A stretch of 62,118 bases of DNA from IMG/VR virus record IMGVR_UViG_3300022841_000016, positions 1 through 62,118 of that record. One strand, written 5' to 3'. Below, piece after piece: positions 61,579 to 62,118 of this stretch. A program made the position numbers and the translations under genes. The notes under the pieces were generated by a model. The model saw only the letters and a program-made list of their open reading frames with translations. It was not told the origin of the DNA and did not search any database. The number at the start of each line of letters is the position of its first letter. Position 1 is the first letter of the stretch. The DNA comes from a virus.

Positions 61579-61854
61579 ATGAGTCTAGTATCTAAAATAT
61601 ATGACTTAGCTGCAAGAATTGCACTAGAAATTAAATCACTTAGGGAGTCAAGGTTGAAAAATACCTCTGACACCCTAGATGGTGATTTAGATATTACAGG
61701 TTATGTTAAAGCAAATGGAACTGTTGAGGGATCTAATTTATCAGGTAACAACACAGGAGACCAAGACACTATATACCCAATGGTACATAGTGCAAATATG
61801 ATGATGAAGCAACAAACTGAATTTATTAAATCTATAAACAACAATTGGATATGA
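61579..61854 (+). CDS. Small fiber-associated protein, 91 residues
   Basis: It opens SLVSKIYDLAARIALEIKSL, a helix resembling the one opening the preceding fiber gene, followed by a short beta segment with LDGDLDITGYVKAN and a GNNTGDQD turn seen in fiber trunks. It probably uses the shared helix to dock to the same tail partner. The stop overlaps the next ATG as ATGA. Confidence 0.65.
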   Translation: MSLVSKIYDLAARIALEIKSLRESRLKNTSDTLDGDLDITGYVKANGTVEGSNLSGNNTGDQDTIYPMVHSANMMMKQQTEFIKSINNNWI

Positions 61855-62057
61855 CATCAGAAGAAATAGCTATTATGGCTTTGCAACAAACTAATTCTGA
61901 ATTAGTAGCTGCTGTTAATACAACCAAAGCAAATATAGAATCATCAATAAATGATGCAGTTGTCTTAGCTGGAGATACAGTAGTAGCAGGGTTAATATCA
62001 GTTACTAGTAATTCCATAGCTTCTAAGACTATGTTTCTTAGATACTTAAATAAATAA
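61851..62057 (+). CDS. Small helical protein, 68 residues
   Basis: From the ATG at 61851 (ATGA overlap with the previous gene) the product is almost all helix-forming (EEIAIMALQQTNSELVAAVN), with Thr/Ala/Ser content typical of fiber connector coiled coils. Function unknown; part of the fiber cluster. Confidence 0.6.
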   Translation: MTSEEIAIMALQQTNSELVAAVNTTKANIESSINDAVVLAGDTVVAGLISVTSNSIASKTMFLRYLNK

Positions 62058-62060
62058 ATT

Positions 62061-62118
62061 ATGCCAACAAATCAAGACATAGTAGACAACATAGTTGTTT
62101 TAGATGACTCAGTTCAAG
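62061..62118 (+). CDS. Start of a further gene, cut by the window end
   Basis: The ATG at 62061 opens MPTNQDIVDNIVVLDD with no stop before the window ends. It begins 3 bases after the previous stop, so it probably continues the fiber cluster. Too short to assign. Confidence 0.5.
   Translation, partial: MPTNQDIVDNIVVLDDSVQ

Noticed and set aside
1-62118. Stop-codon reassignment (as seen in some crAss-like phages)
   Set aside because: TAA, TAG and TGA all end recognisable genes here, and no gene needs read-through to reach its expected length.

Overview
The window looks like about two thirds of the genome of a crAss-like podovirus (Crassvirales or a close relative) of a Bacteroidota host. The case rests on gene content and order: terminase large subunit, portal, acidic scaffold-like protein, major capsid protein, ring/collar proteins, a very large muzzle-type tail protein, cargo proteins, and a 3,262-residue virion protein whose C-terminal part resembles the crAss-like virion RNA polymerase polypeptide. 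Most starts lack a Shine-Dalgarno sequence and follow A-rich leaders, and one gene has a Bacteroidota-type TAnnTTTG promoter box, both of which fit that host group. The genetic code is standard.

Layout. Positions 1-9610 are a minus-strand block. It holds a family A DNA polymerase (cut by the window edge), a Dda/RecD-like helicase, an HNH-type protein, and about a dozen small unknown genes, including a tiny lipoprotein and two small membrane proteins. Intrinsic terminators divide it into short units. A phage-specific promoter-like motif occurs three times at 8.9-9.7 kb. Positions 9611-10356 are a gene-free divergent switch region with tandem repeats, inverted repeats and hairpins. From 10357 to the end everything is on the plus strand. 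A run of small genes (Nmad1-like, winged-helix-like, DUF1573-like, UVR-motif micro-ORF) leads into the head genes (14.4-24.4 kb). A decoration/fiber region follows (24.5-36.1 kb), then a lysis cassette (36.2-38.1 kb), a PD-(D/E)XK nuclease, collar and tail genes (39.0-47.1 kb), ejected cargo and the giant protein (47.1-60.4 kb), and the start of a tail-fiber cluster.

The most unusual part is 24.5-36.1 kb. Two long proteins (567 and 544 residues) consist almost entirely of a 10-residue Ser/Thr repeat with an aromatic residue at a fixed place. They alternate with two minimal nucleotidyltransferases, two glycosyltransferase-like proteins and a SAM methyltransferase, beside Ig-like decoration proteins that share an N-terminal module. 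A mucin-like fiber modified by its own neighbours is a reasonable hypothesis, not something shown by sequence alone.

The second unusual property covers the whole window: the dinucleotide CG is almost absent. I found 12 by eye where more than a thousand would be expected. Half of those are CGT arginine codons, four of them in the major capsid gene.

Family assignments come from memory of sequence patterns; no search was run.
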